DNA of 64,000 nt from Streptomyces collinus (GTDB lineage Bacteria > Actinomycetota > Actinomycetes > Streptomycetales > Streptomycetaceae). Where the stretch lies: positions 992,001 to 1,056,000 of the forward strand of contig NZ_CP133771.1 in assembly GCF_031348265.1 (NCBI RefSeq). Reading direction: 5' to 3'. Positions within the stretch are counted from its first letter, which is position 1. Each line of letters begins with the position of its first letter. A program made the translations under genes and the position numbers. The notes below the pieces were generated by a model. That model made no database searches, was not told the DNA's origin, and saw nothing but the letters and a program-made list of their open reading frames with translations. Shown here piece after piece: positions 7,954-16,166 of this stretch.

Positions 7954-8346
7954 ATGGTGCATGTACTCAGCAGCCGGATCCTGCTCCGCCCCACCGACCC
8001 CGAGCGGTCGCGTGCCTTCTACGGCGAGCAGTTGGGTCTCGCCGTGTACCGCGAGTTCGGTACGGGAGCCGAGCGGGGCACCGTCTTCTTCCTGGGCGGC
8101 GGCTTCCTGGAGGTCGCGGGCCGGTCCGAGACGCCCCCGGCGCCCGCCGTGCGCCTGTGGCTGCAGGTCGACGACGTGGCGGCGGCGCAGGAGGAGCTGC
8201 GGGCGAAGGGCGTGGAGATCGTGCGGCCGCCGGTGAAGGAACCCTGGGGGCTGGTCGAGATGTGGATCGCGGATCCCGACGGGACGCCGATCGTGCTCGT
8301 GGAGGTGCCGGCGGACCATCCGATCCGCTACCGGCCCGGCATCTGA
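7954..8346 (+). CDS. VOC family protein (glyoxalase/dioxygenase fold)
   Basis: The 130-residue protein has two beta-alpha-beta-beta-beta half-modules. It begins with MVHVLSSRILLRPTDPERS, followed by FYGEQLGLAVYREFG, then GTVFFLGGGFLEVAG. The second half is LWLQVDDVAAAQEELRAKG with the terminal WIADPDGTPIVLVEVP, whose Glu is a usual metal ligand. The reaction is not predictable. The start lacks a ribosome site but has a well-placed -10 box, so it is probably leaderless. Its 3' end overlaps the convergent GNAT gene by 19 bases. Confidence 0.85.
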   Translation: MVHVLSSRILLRPTDPERSRAFYGEQLGLAVYREFGTGAERGTVFFLGGGFLEVAGRSETPPAPAVRLWLQVDDVAAAQEELRAKGVEIVRPPVKEPWGLVEMWIADPDGTPIVLVEVPADHPIRYRPGI

Positions 8347-9263
8347 GCCCGGCCCGGGAGGTGCTCCCACCCCCGCTCGGTGCGGGTGAGTTCGCGAAAG
8401 CCCGCACCCGTCAGGAGGGCGGTCATGGCGCTGCCGTCGGCGGGTTCGTAGGCGACGAGCCGGTCCACATCGCACAGCCGGAGCCAGTCCGCGGCCCGGG
8501 CGAGCAGCCAGTGCTCCAGGCCGGTGCCGTGCTCGGCCGGGTCGATGTGCAGGTTGCCGACGTCGGCGAGGCCGGAGGCGCGCGTGTGGCGTTCCGGGCG
8601 TGCCAGGGCGGTGTCGATCTCGACGAAGCCGAGTGTCTTCCCACCGGCCCGGGCCGTGAAGCGGGTGCCGCACTCCCCCGGCATGCGCTCGGCCGTCACC
8701 CCCGGCCGGGGCCCGGCGGCCGGCAGGTCGGCCACCCGTGCGATCAGGATGACCTCGGTGTCTCCGGTGTGCCGGAACCCCGCGCGTTCGTAGAGGGCCC
8801 GGATGTGCGGCCAGTTGCGGGGCAGGCCGTAGACGAGCGGGGCGGGCAGTGCGCCGTCGGCGTACCGGACGCGGGCGTTCCAGCGTGCGAACCGTGCGAG
8901 GCACGCCCGCATCAGCAGGTCCGCCGCCAGATCGGCCTCCGGCCAGAGGGGCGTCGCCGGGCGGTGGACGAACCAGTTGATCTCGGCGGCGTCCCGGTAG
9001 GTCTCCCCGACCTCGGCGTCGGCGCGGTAGCGCAGCAGGTGGGCCGCGGCGACGACGTATCGGCGCTGCTCGGCGACGAGCGTCGTCCGCTCGGCCACCC
9101 ACGGGTCGGTGATGAACTCGCCGGGACGCCGCTCCAGGTCGCCGAGGACGGTGTTCACGGAGACGGAGACGCCGGGGACGACCGCCGCGACGTGCATGTT
9201 GACCAGGTCGGTCAGCTGGTCTCGGTCGGTCTTGCGGAAGGGACGCACCTCGGGCGCGGGCAT
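8328..9263 (-). CDS. GNAT family N-acetyltransferase (two-lobed)
   Basis: The 311-residue protein is about twice the length of a single GNAT domain. The N-terminal lobe includes RPFRKTDRDQLTDLVN and HIRALYERAGFRHTGDTEV (about residues 160-185), a motif-B helix. The C-terminal lobe ends GNLHIDPAEHGTGLEHWLLARAADW and LLTGAGFRELTRTER, a degenerate motif A/B pair. Tandem GNATs of this kind often keep one catalytic lobe. GGAGG eight bases before ATG 9263 fixes the start. It is convergent with the VOC gene. Confidence 0.85.
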   Translation of the reverse strand: MPAPEVRPFRKTDRDQLTDLVNMHVAAVVPGVSVSVNTVLGDLERRPGEFITDPWVAERTTLVAEQRRYVVAAAHLLRYRADAEVGETYRDAAEINWFVHRPATPLWPEADLAADLLMRACLARFARWNARVRYADGALPAPLVYGLPRNWPHIRALYERAGFRHTGDTEVILIARVADLPAAGPRPGVTAERMPGECGTRFTARAGGKTLGFVEIDTALARPERHTRASGLADVGNLHIDPAEHGTGLEHWLLARAADWLRLCDVDRLVAYEPADGSAMTALLTGAGFRELTRTERGWEHLPGRAQMPGR

Positions 9264-9448
9264 GGGTACCTCCGGGCAGGCTGAAGGAGCGGGAGGCCGC
9301 CACGCGGTGCGGTACGGGGCGAGGGTACGCCCGGGCCGCTGCGGCACACCACCGGATTTCCCCGGATGGCAAGGAGCCCTGCGGGCGGCTTAGCGTGCTG
9401 GAGGGGAGCCTCGGGGGCGAGGTCCCCGCCGCTCGCGGAAGGAACGCC

Positions 9449-10210
9449 ATGAAGCTCGACGCACCGGTGACCGGCGGTCCCTGCTGGACCGAGCTGGGGA
9501 CCAGTGACCTGGACGCGGCCCGGCGGTTCTACACGCGGCTGTTCGGCTGGCGGCCCGAGACGGACGCGCGTCAGGAGGCCGGCGGCTACACCGTGGCGCA
9601 CCTCGGGGACGCGGCCGTGGCCGCGCTCGCCCCGTTGTACCAGCCGTCGCAGCCGGTCGCGTGGAACGTGTCCTTCGCGGTGACCGACGCGGACGCCACC
9701 GTCCGTGCGGTGACGGAGGCGGGCGGGACCCTGCTGCTGGGCCCGATGGACGTGTTCGACGTGGGCCGGTTCGCGGTGGCCGCCGATCCGGACGGTGCCG
9801 TCTTCCAGCTGTGGCAGGCGGGGACCTTCCCGGGCGCCGGGCTGTTCAACGCGCCCGGTTCGCTGGGCTGGGTGGAGCTGATGACGCGGGCCCCGGAGGG
9901 GGCCGTGTCCTTCTACACGCGGGTGTTCGGCTGGACGGTCGCCCCGTCGGACCGCTACACCCAGTTCGGCATCGGCGGCGCGGACTTCGGCGGCATGGTC
10001 ACGATGGACGAGAAGTTCCCGCCCGAGGTGCCGGCGCACTGGCTGCCGTACTTCGCCGTGGCCGACGTGGACGACACCACCGCGGTCGTCCAGCAGCACG
10101 GCACGGTCCTGATGGTGCCCACGTCCGTGCCCGACGGGCCGCGCATCGCGGTGCTGCGGGACCCGCAGGGGGCGATGTTCGGCGTGTACCGGGCGGGCGA
10201 CGAGGCCTGA
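9449..10210 (+). CDS. Two-domain VOC family protein
   Basis: The 253-residue protein has two glyoxalase-like modules. The first begins GGPCWTELGTSDLDAARRFY with TRLFGW; the second begins GSLGWVELMTRAPEGAVSFY with TRVFGW. Each module ends with a typical DPDGAVFQLWQ or DPQGAMFGVYR strand. It resembles the mycobacterial Cfp30B type and Streptomyces hydroxylase-like VOC proteins; the substrate is unknown. The start at 9449 follows GGAAGGA. A strong hairpin just after the stop separates it from the convergent MarR gene. Confidence 0.88.
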   Translation: MKLDAPVTGGPCWTELGTSDLDAARRFYTRLFGWRPETDARQEAGGYTVAHLGDAAVAALAPLYQPSQPVAWNVSFAVTDADATVRAVTEAGGTLLLGPMDVFDVGRFAVAADPDGAVFQLWQAGTFPGAGLFNAPGSLGWVELMTRAPEGAVSFYTRVFGWTVAPSDRYTQFGIGGADFGGMVTMDEKFPPEVPAHWLPYFAVADVDDTTAVVQQHGTVLMVPTSVPDGPRIAVLRDPQGAMFGVYRAGDEA

Positions 10211-10252
10211 GCCGGTGGTGGTCCCACCCTGCCGGGCGGGACCACCACCGGC
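10211..10252. terminator. Bidirectional terminator hairpin
   Basis: GCCGGTGGTGGTCCC (10211-10225) pairs perfectly with GGGACCACCACCGGC (10238-10252) across a 12-base loop. It starts right after the VOC stop codon and lies 15 bp from the MarR stop, so it can end transcripts from both sides. There is no T-run, as usual in Streptomyces. Confidence 0.8.
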
Positions 10253-10266
10253 CGGCTCGCGGGCGA

Positions 10267-10941
10267 TCAGGCCCGCAGAACGCCGAGTCGCCCTTCCAGC
10301 TGGCTGAGCAACTCACCCAGCAAGGCGGCGAGTTCACCCTGCTCCGGGCCGTCCACGCCGGACAGCACGGCCGTCTCGTAGGCGAGCTGGACGGGCAGGA
10401 TCGCGTCGACGAGGTCGCGTCCGGCGTCGGTGAGCCTCAGGTGGACGACCCGGCGGTCGCGGGTGTCGCCCCGTCGTTCGACCAGACCGCGCTCGGTCAG
10501 CTGCTTGAGGCGTTTGGTGACGGCCGCGCCCGAGGAGAAGGTCTCCCTGGCCAGGTCCCCCGGCGTCAGTTCGTGCCCGGTACGCCGCAGCGCACCCAGC
10601 AGATCGAACTCGGGGCGGCTGAGCCCGGCCCGGCGCAGCGGAGCGTCCTCGGCCTGCTGCAGCAGGGCGGCGCAGCGGTTGATCCGCCCGATGATCTCCA
10701 TCGGCCCGGTGTCGAGTCCGGGGTGCACGGCCCGCCATTGCCGCACGACGGCGGCGACGGTGTCGCCCCGGCGCCCGCCGCCCGGGAGATCCTCACCGGA
10801 CGCGTTCTCGACCGCACCCCCTCCGGCCGTCGCCTCCTCGTCGGCCGTACGCCCCTCCGCCACCGGCTCTGCCCCGGTCCCCGGCTGCGGGTCCGGGCCG
10901 GCGTCGTTCCCCGTGGGCGGTGGTCCTTCGGTCGGCGTCAT
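10267..10941 (-). CDS. MarR family transcriptional regulator
   Basis: The 224-residue protein has a long acidic, low-complexity N-terminal tail (about 65 residues) before a MarR winged helix. LSRPEFDLLGALRRTG and LTPGDLARETFSSGAAVTKR form the recognition helix, and RLKQLTERGLVERRGDTRDRR the wing. Its ATG overlaps the stop of the FUSC gene (ATGA), with GGAGG upstream, so it is co-expressed with the transporter. A perfect dyad just upstream of the operon is a likely operator, which makes a ligand-relieved autorepressor of an efflux operon the simplest model. Confidence 0.9.
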   Translation of the reverse strand: MTPTEGPPPTGNDAGPDPQPGTGAEPVAEGRTADEEATAGGGAVENASGEDLPGGGRRGDTVAAVVRQWRAVHPGLDTGPMEIIGRINRCAALLQQAEDAPLRRAGLSRPEFDLLGALRRTGHELTPGDLARETFSSGAAVTKRLKQLTERGLVERRGDTRDRRVVHLRLTDAGRDLVDAILPVQLAYETAVLSGVDGPEQGELAALLGELLSQLEGRLGVLRA

Positions 10942-12602
10942 GGCCGTGCGTCCTCCGTTTCGGTGGCCGGGTCCCGGTCCGGGAGCAGTCCCTGGCGTCG
11001 GGCCGTCGCGGCGAGCGTACGGTGTCCGGACTGTTCGGCGAGCACGACCCGCTCCTGGGGCAGGGCCCGCTGCCACCATTCACCGGCGGCCGCGTCGGCC
11101 GTGGCGCGCAGCTCGGCCAGGGCGACGGCGAGGCCTCGCCGGGCGGATTCCAGGGCCGCGGTGCCGGGGTCCGGCCCGGCCAGGAGGCGGGCGGCGTGTT
11201 CGCGGGCCCGGTCGGCGGCGGTCAGCGCCCGTTCGACGCGGGCGCCCGCGCGCCGGTCGGTGACGGCCAGGGCGGAGGCGAACCCGACCAGCGCACCGAC
11301 GGCGGTGTCCACGACCCGCTCGGTCATCAGCGCCCCGGGCTCCTGATGCCCGGCGAACTCCGTGATGAGCAGGGCCATGGGTGTCACGCAGACGCTGCCG
11401 AGCCAGTAGTTGCGGCTGATCAGCACCTCCGCTCCGAAGCTGAACGCGAGGCAGCACAGCACGAGTGCCACCGGCCCCAGGTGCGCGAGCGGCACGACCG
11501 CCAGGAAGACGAGCACGCCGACGACGTTGCCCACCACCCGCTGGACGGTCCGGCTCCAGGTCAGGGTGAGGTTCGCCTGGTAGAGCGAGGCGGCGGTGAC
11601 CAGCGCCCAGTAGGGGCGGCCGATCCCGAGGGCGAGCGAGGCGTGGCCGGCGAGCGCGCACCCGAGGGCGGTACGCACCGCGAGCGGGGTCAGCGGGCCG
11701 AGCCGCGCCGAGAGGGGCCGGGCGGCGTCCACTCCGAGCAGTTCGTCGGCGGCCGCGTCCGCCGGTCCGGCCTGCGGGACGGGGCCGGTGCCCCGCAGCG
11801 AGGCCGCCCACACGCGCAGTCGCTCCGCGTCCGCCTCCGTCGGCGCCGCGAGGGCGACCTCGGCGCGGACGACGAGCCGTTCGAGGGCACGCCTGGTCCG
11901 GGAAGGGGCGCCGGTGGACAGCAGCGACTGCCGGGCGGCCTGCACCGCGGCATAACCGGCGGCGCGGGCCCGGGCATGCCCCTCCCCCGTGCCGCCGGTG
12001 TCGGCATACACGGCGGCGGCCTTCAGGGCGGCGGCGGTGGCGCGGCGCTCCGGTCCGTGCGGCCGGACGAGCGCGGGCGCCATGCAGACCAGCCAGGCCC
12101 AGGCCCCCGTCGCGGCGGTCAGCGCCAGATGACCGGGCACCTGGCCGAGGGTCTGCGGTGCGAACAGCGAGGCGGAGCTGACGAAGGTGAGGACGACGTT
12201 GCCCGGCGGGCCGACCAGGGTGACGTCGCACAGCACCTTCTGCGCGGCGGCCAGCAGCGCGCCGACGGTGACCAGGACGACGGCACTGCCGGTGAGCGAA
12301 GCCGCGACCAGGGCCACGGCGACCCCGCCGAGCATGCCCAGCACCACCCACGCGAGGACGCCGGCCCGGGCGGCGTACGGGCGGTTGTGGGCGTACAGCG
12401 CGCACAGGGATCCGGCCATCGCGTACATCACGAGGCCGGGCCGGCCGAGCGCCGACAGGATGAGGGCGGGCGGAGCGATCGCCGCGACGACACTCAGCGC
12501 GGGCTTGAACCAGATCTCCGAGGGCCTGCCGAGGCGCAGCACCCCCGCCAGCGGGAGGCGCCGGGCGGGTGGGGCGGCGGGGGTGGGTGTCGCACTGCTC
12601 AT
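10938..12602 (-). CDS. FUSC family membrane protein (aromatic/xenobiotic efflux type)
   Basis: The 554-residue protein has two blocks of about five membrane helices (roughly residues 30-170 and 330-450) separated by a soluble region, the usual FUSC/YccS/AaeB layout. PYWALVTAASLYQANLTLTW and VVGNVVGVLVFLAVVPL mark the conserved C-terminal membrane block. The N-terminal lead is Ala/Pro-rich. The family exports aromatic acids or other toxic compounds. The ATG at 12602 has no strong ribosome site. It is first in an operon with the MarR gene, whose candidate operator lies 22 bp upstream. Confidence 0.85.
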   Translation of the reverse strand: MSSATPTPAAPPARRLPLAGVLRLGRPSEIWFKPALSVVAAIAPPALILSALGRPGLVMYAMAGSLCALYAHNRPYAARAGVLAWVVLGMLGGVAVALVAASLTGSAVVLVTVGALLAAAQKVLCDVTLVGPPGNVVLTFVSSASLFAPQTLGQVPGHLALTAATGAWAWLVCMAPALVRPHGPERRATAAALKAAAVYADTGGTGEGHARARAAGYAAVQAARQSLLSTGAPSRTRRALERLVVRAEVALAAPTEADAERLRVWAASLRGTGPVPQAGPADAAADELLGVDAARPLSARLGPLTPLAVRTALGCALAGHASLALGIGRPYWALVTAASLYQANLTLTWSRTVQRVVGNVVGVLVFLAVVPLAHLGPVALVLCCLAFSFGAEVLISRNYWLGSVCVTPMALLITEFAGHQEPGALMTERVVDTAVGALVGFASALAVTDRRAGARVERALTAADRAREHAARLLAGPDPGTAALESARRGLAVALAELRATADAAAGEWWQRALPQERVVLAEQSGHRTLAATARRQGLLPDRDPATETEDARP

Positions 12603-12623
12603 GAGCACGAGATTAACAGGTGT

Positions 12624-12635
12624 TTTACTCGTAAA
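12624..12635. promoter_or_regulatory. Candidate MarR operator TTTAC-TC-GTAAA
   Basis: TTTACTCGTAAA has exact five-base arms and sits 22 bp upstream of the FUSC start, in an AT-rich island. Its size and position suit a MarR dimer repressing the FUSC-marR operon. No other copy was noticed in the window. Confidence 0.55.
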
Positions 12636-12751
12636 GAGTATCCCCTTGCCTGGCGTGCTCCGCCGAATGCTCCCCGTGTACACCCTTGCGCTCGCGTGCG
12701 CGCCGCACGGCGCGGGCATCGAATGACCGACTGCCGAAGGGGGAGGTAAGC

Positions 12752-13300
12752 GTGCACGGACCGGCTTCGTCCGGCTGGCTGCTGGTGGCGCTCTGCGCGG
12801 TGACCGGCGCCTACTGCCTGGCGCGGATGCGCAGCGGCGCCGAGGGGCAGCGCAGTGCCGCGGGCGGCGAGGCGCTGATGGGCTTCGGGATGGCCGCGAT
12901 GGCCGTGCCGGCGGCGGTGTTCACCCCGCCCTCGTGGGCGTGGCCCGTCTACGCGGCGGTGTTCGGGGCGGCGGGCGTGCACGCGCTGTGGGCGGCACGG
13001 GCCGGCGCGCACCATCTCCACCACCTGGTGGGGGCCGCGGCGATGGTCTACATGTCCCTCGTCATGGCCGGCTCGCCCGCACACGCGCACGGTCGGGGCG
13101 GATCGGGGGTCCCGCTCCTGACGGGCGCGCTGCTGCTGTACTTCGCCGGTTACGTGCTGCTGACCGGCGTCCGTCTGGTGCCGGTCGCCGCCGTCGCCGG
13201 AGGCGGCGGCCCCGCCGGATGGGGCGACCGGCCTGAACTGGCGCGGGCCTGCCGGCTGTCCATGGGGATCGCGATGGTGGCGATGCTGCTGACGCTGTGA
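12752..13300 (+). CDS. DUF5134 domain-containing membrane protein
   Basis: The 182-residue protein is mostly membrane helices (about five), beginning SGWLLVALCAVTGAYCLARM and ending in a hydrophobic MGIAMVAMLLTL. Histidine pairs (HHLHHLVGAAAMVYM) and AHAHGRGG face the membrane interior or outer side, reminiscent of metal or heme sites, but no function is known. The GTG start at 12752 follows GGGGGAGG. The last 37 bases, including the stop, are repeated twice more downstream. It is often found beside M56 peptidases, as here. Confidence 0.75.
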   Translation: MHGPASSGWLLVALCAVTGAYCLARMRSGAEGQRSAAGGEALMGFGMAAMAVPAAVFTPPSWAWPVYAAVFGAAGVHALWAARAGAHHLHHLVGAAAMVYMSLVMAGSPAHAHGRGGSGVPLLTGALLLYFAGYVLLTGVRLVPVAAVAGGGGPAGWGDRPELARACRLSMGIAMVAMLLTL

Positions 13301-13374
13301 GGGGATCGCGACGGTGGCCGCGCTCCTGACCCTGTGAGGAGAACGCGACGGTGGCCATGCTGCTGACCCTGTGA
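13264..13374 (+). repeat. Three tandem 37-bp repeats of the DUF5134 3' end
   Basis: Copies run 13264-13300, 13301-13337 and 13338-13374. The first copy is the last 37 bases of the DUF5134 gene including TGA; the next two diverge by a handful of substitutions but both end CTGACCCTGTGA. The unit length is not a multiple of three, yet every copy carries the stop. Confidence 0.9.
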
Positions 13375-13472
13375 GCGGAAGCGGCCCGGCGCGCCCAACG
13401 GAGCCGTTGCCTGCGTCACTTCGACGGCACGAGTCGTACCCCGGAACAGGGCCGCGCTCATAGGCTGCCCTC

Positions 13473-14408
13473 ATGATGCTCACCGCCGCGCTGTTGCTGC
13501 TCGGCGCCCTGACCGCCGTGGTCGGCCCCCGGTTGCTCGCCCGGGCGGACTGGCCGGACCGGGAGCCGGTGGTGGCGCTGTGGGTGTGGCAGTGCGTCGT
13601 GGCGACCGTCCTCGTGTGCTGCGCACTGTCGATGACGCTCAGCGCGGCCGCGGCCTGGCACGCGGTCGGCGGGCACCTCTTCGCGACGGCCCCGCGCGCG
13701 GTCGTCGAGGCCTACGTCCTCGGCACGGCGGGTCCCTGGGCGGCGACCACCGCCCTCGCGCTGGCCGGCGGCGGGCTGTGGAGCGCGGCGATGCTGCTCC
13801 GCGAGATCGGCCGGGCCCGCGCCGGGCGCCGCCGCCGACGGGCCGATCTGCTGGTCCGGGCTCCGCTGCTGCCGGGCGAGGTGGCCGTCTCGGGCCGGCT
13901 CGTCGTCCTGGAGAGCGAGCGGCCCGACGCGTGGTGGCAGCCCGGCGCTCCCCCGCAACTGGTCGTCACCACGGCCGCGTTGCTCCGGCTGAAGGGCCGC
14001 CGGCTGGACGCCGTGCTCGCCCACGAGCAGGGCCACGCCCGGGCCCGGCACGACTGGCTGCTGAACTGCTCCTCGGCCCTGGCCGGCGGATTTCCGCAGG
14101 TTCCGGTGTTCGCCGCGTTCCGTGACGAGATGCACCGCCTGGTCGAACTCGCCGCCGACGACACGGCATCGCGCCGCTTCGGCCGCCTGACCACCGCCCT
14201 GGCCCTGGTCGAACTGAACGAGCACCGCGGCGTGTTCGGGCCCTGCCCGACACCGCAGGCCCATGTCCCGGCCCGGGTGCACCGGTTGCTCACGCCGCCG
14301 GACCGGCTGACCGCGGCCCGGCGCCTGCGGCTGACGGCGGCGGCCGCGCTGGTGCCGGTGATGCCGGTGCTGGTGGCGTTCGTACCGGGGCTGCGGGCGC
14401 TGGGATGA
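13473..14408 (+). CDS. M56 family metallopeptidase (BlaR1 peptidase-like)
   Basis: The 311-residue membrane protease has a zinc motif, VLAHEQGHARARHDWL, around residue 186 (HExxH form HEQGH), and a downstream VELAADDTASR with a likely third ligand Glu. Hydrophobic helices flank it at residues 2-20, 36-60, 80-110 and near the C-terminus. M56 enzymes such as BlaR1 sense a signal and cleave a BlaI-type repressor; here there is no sensor domain and no BlaI gene nearby. The start at 13473 (ATGATG) lacks a ribosome site but TAGGCT lies six bases upstream, so it may be leaderless. Confidence 0.88.
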   Translation: MMLTAALLLLGALTAVVGPRLLARADWPDREPVVALWVWQCVVATVLVCCALSMTLSAAAAWHAVGGHLFATAPRAVVEAYVLGTAGPWAATTALALAGGGLWSAAMLLREIGRARAGRRRRRADLLVRAPLLPGEVAVSGRLVVLESERPDAWWQPGAPPQLVVTTAALLRLKGRRLDAVLAHEQGHARARHDWLLNCSSALAGGFPQVPVFAAFRDEMHRLVELAADDTASRRFGRLTTALALVELNEHRGVFGPCPTPQAHVPARVHRLLTPPDRLTAARRLRLTAAAALVPVMPVLVAFVPGLRALG

Positions 14409-14565
14409 CCGACGGGGCCGCCGGGGTCCGGGCCGCGACCGGCATCGGACGAGGCGTGTGCCCGGCCCGGATCCGGTGGCTCTCGATGGCCGAAGTGGAT
14501 TGCCCGAGAGCCGAAGATCGTCGCCGTACTGGATCCGGACCCCCCGGTTCGGCGAGGATCGCTGT

Positions 14566-15234
14566 ATGCACACCTCGTCCCTCGACTCCCCGCCCCGTCC
14601 GGAGCACCACACCGCCGCCCGCTTCGCCGGTGTCCTGGGCCTGTGCTCGGTACTGCTGCTGACCCTCGTCGCGGCCAGATGGAGCCCGTTGATCGGCGCG
14701 GACGGGGACATCGCCGGCACCACCCACCGCTGGGCGGTCGACGAACCGGTCCTCACCCAGACGTGCCGCATCCTCACGGACTGGGTGTGGGATCCGTGGA
14801 CGATGCGACTGCTGTGCGCGGCTGTCGTCGCGTGGCTGGTGGTGCGGCAGGCTGCGCGCTGGACGGCGTTGTGGCTGGCGCTGGCCGTCGCCCTCGGCAC
14901 CGTGCTGCAACAGGGCATCAAGGCCGCGGTGGACCGCCCGCGCCCCGTGTGGCCCGACCCCGTCGACTCGGCCCACTACTCGGCATTCCCGTCGGGCCAC
15001 GCCATGACCGCCACGGTGGTGTGCGGACTGCTGTTGTGGCTCCTGCGCCGGCACGGCGTCGGCCCGGTCGTGTGGCGCACGGCCGTGGCCGTGGCCGTCG
15101 TCTCCGTGGTGGGGGTCGGGCTGACGCGGATCTGGCTCGGCGTCCACTGGCCGTCGGACGTGGTCGGCGGCTGGCTGCTGGGGACGACGGTGGTGGCCGC
15201 AGCGGTGTGGGTGCACCGCCACCGGCAGCCCTGA
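14566..15234 (+). CDS. Phosphatase PAP2 family membrane protein
   Basis: The 222-residue protein has about five to six membrane helices and the three PAP2 acid-phosphatase motifs: KAAVDRPRP (motif 1), AFPSGHAMTA (motif 2, catalytic His) and TRIWLGVHWPSD (motif 3). It should dephosphorylate a lipid phosphate, such as phosphatidate or undecaprenyl pyrophosphate, at the outer membrane face. There is no clear ribosome site at ATG 14566. It stands alone between the M56 and TetR genes. Confidence 0.9.
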   Translation: MHTSSLDSPPRPEHHTAARFAGVLGLCSVLLLTLVAARWSPLIGADGDIAGTTHRWAVDEPVLTQTCRILTDWVWDPWTMRLLCAAVVAWLVVRQAARWTALWLALAVALGTVLQQGIKAAVDRPRPVWPDPVDSAHYSAFPSGHAMTATVVCGLLLWLLRRHGVGPVVWRTAVAVAVVSVVGVGLTRIWLGVHWPSDVVGGWLLGTTVVAAAVWVHRHRQP

Positions 15235-15440
15235 ACCCGGGGGCGCCTCACCGGTCCCACCGCTCGACCCGACGCGTCCTCGCAGGATTTCCGCATGGCG
15301 CCCGTTGGAACATGTGGGGCAAGTAGCCCGAGGCCACCATCGGATCCGCCTGCTCGCCCGCCTCGGACGATCCCCCGCGTCGCCCGAGGCAGACGGCATC
15401 ACCGGCCCAGACCTGACAGGCCGTGGCCGGACGCTCTGAG

Positions 15441-15465
15441 TATAGTTGGCTGGCAGCCAGTCAAC
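15441..15465 (+). promoter_or_regulatory. TetR promoter -10 with overlapping 21-bp operator
   Basis: TATAGT (15441-15446) is a good -10 box. From 15445 to 15465 lies a 21-base dyad: GTTGGCTGGC, a central A, then GCCAGTCAAC, with one mismatch between arms. The operator overlaps the -10 and ends 14 bases before the TetR start, the usual layout for autorepression. Confidence 0.7.
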
Positions 15466-15479
15466 ACAGGAGTTACAGC

Positions 15480-16166
15480 ATGTCCCCGCGTAGCGCCTCG
15501 GTCAATGAAGAGTTGCGGCGGCGTTCCCGGGAGCGGCTCCTGCAGGCCGCGGTCGAGCTGGTGGGCGAGCGCGGCTACGACGCGACCACCCTGGGTGACA
15601 TCGCGGACCGGGCGGGGTCGGCCCGTGGTCTGGTGTCGTACTACTTCCCCGGCAAGCGCCAGCTGGTGCAGTCCGCCGTGCACCGGCTGATGCACCGCAC
15701 GCTGGAGGAGGCGCTGGAGCGCGAGCCGCGCACCGAGGACGGCCGGGAGCGGATGGCCCGGGCCATCGACGCGATCCTGGGCCTTGCCCGGGACCGGCCC
15801 GTGCTGATGCGCCAGCACATGGCGGGGATCCTTCAGGCCGAGGGTTTCATGCAGTGCCCGGAGCAGCGGCGGCTGGCCGAGCTGCTGCGGGACACCATGG
15901 TCCGGCACGGGTCTCCGGACGTCGACAGCGACTACCCGATGCTGCGCGCCCTGCTGATGGGCTCGGTGTACGCGGCCGTGATGCCGGGGGCGCCGATGCC
16001 GGTGCCGGTGCTGCGCGCCGAGTTGTTCAAGCGCTACCGGCTCGGCTGGGAGCTGGGCCTCCCGCCGGAGACCGGAGCCTGCGGCGGGAGGGGCGACATG
16101 GATCTGTCGCGGTTCTTCGCGACCGGGGCCGCACCGGAGTGCGACCCGCGGGGTCAGTCGAAGTAG
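15480..16166 (+). CDS. TetR/AcrR family transcriptional regulator
   Basis: The 228-residue protein has the N-terminal TetR helix-turn-helix: RERLLQAAVELVGERGYDATT then LGDIADRAGSARGLVSYYFPGKRQLV, residues about 17-65. The ligand domain follows. AGGAG seven bases before the ATG sets the start. The tight dyad over its own promoter indicates autoregulation. No divergent partner gene is close; targets may lie elsewhere. Its 3' end overlaps the convergent LVIVD gene by 13 bases. Confidence 0.92.
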   Translation: MSPRSASVNEELRRRSRERLLQAAVELVGERGYDATTLGDIADRAGSARGLVSYYFPGKRQLVQSAVHRLMHRTLEEALEREPRTEDGRERMARAIDAILGLARDRPVLMRQHMAGILQAEGFMQCPEQRRLAELLRDTMVRHGSPDVDSDYPMLRALLMGSVYAAVMPGAPMPVPVLRAELFKRYRLGWELGLPPETGACGGRGDMDLSRFFATGAAPECDPRGQSK

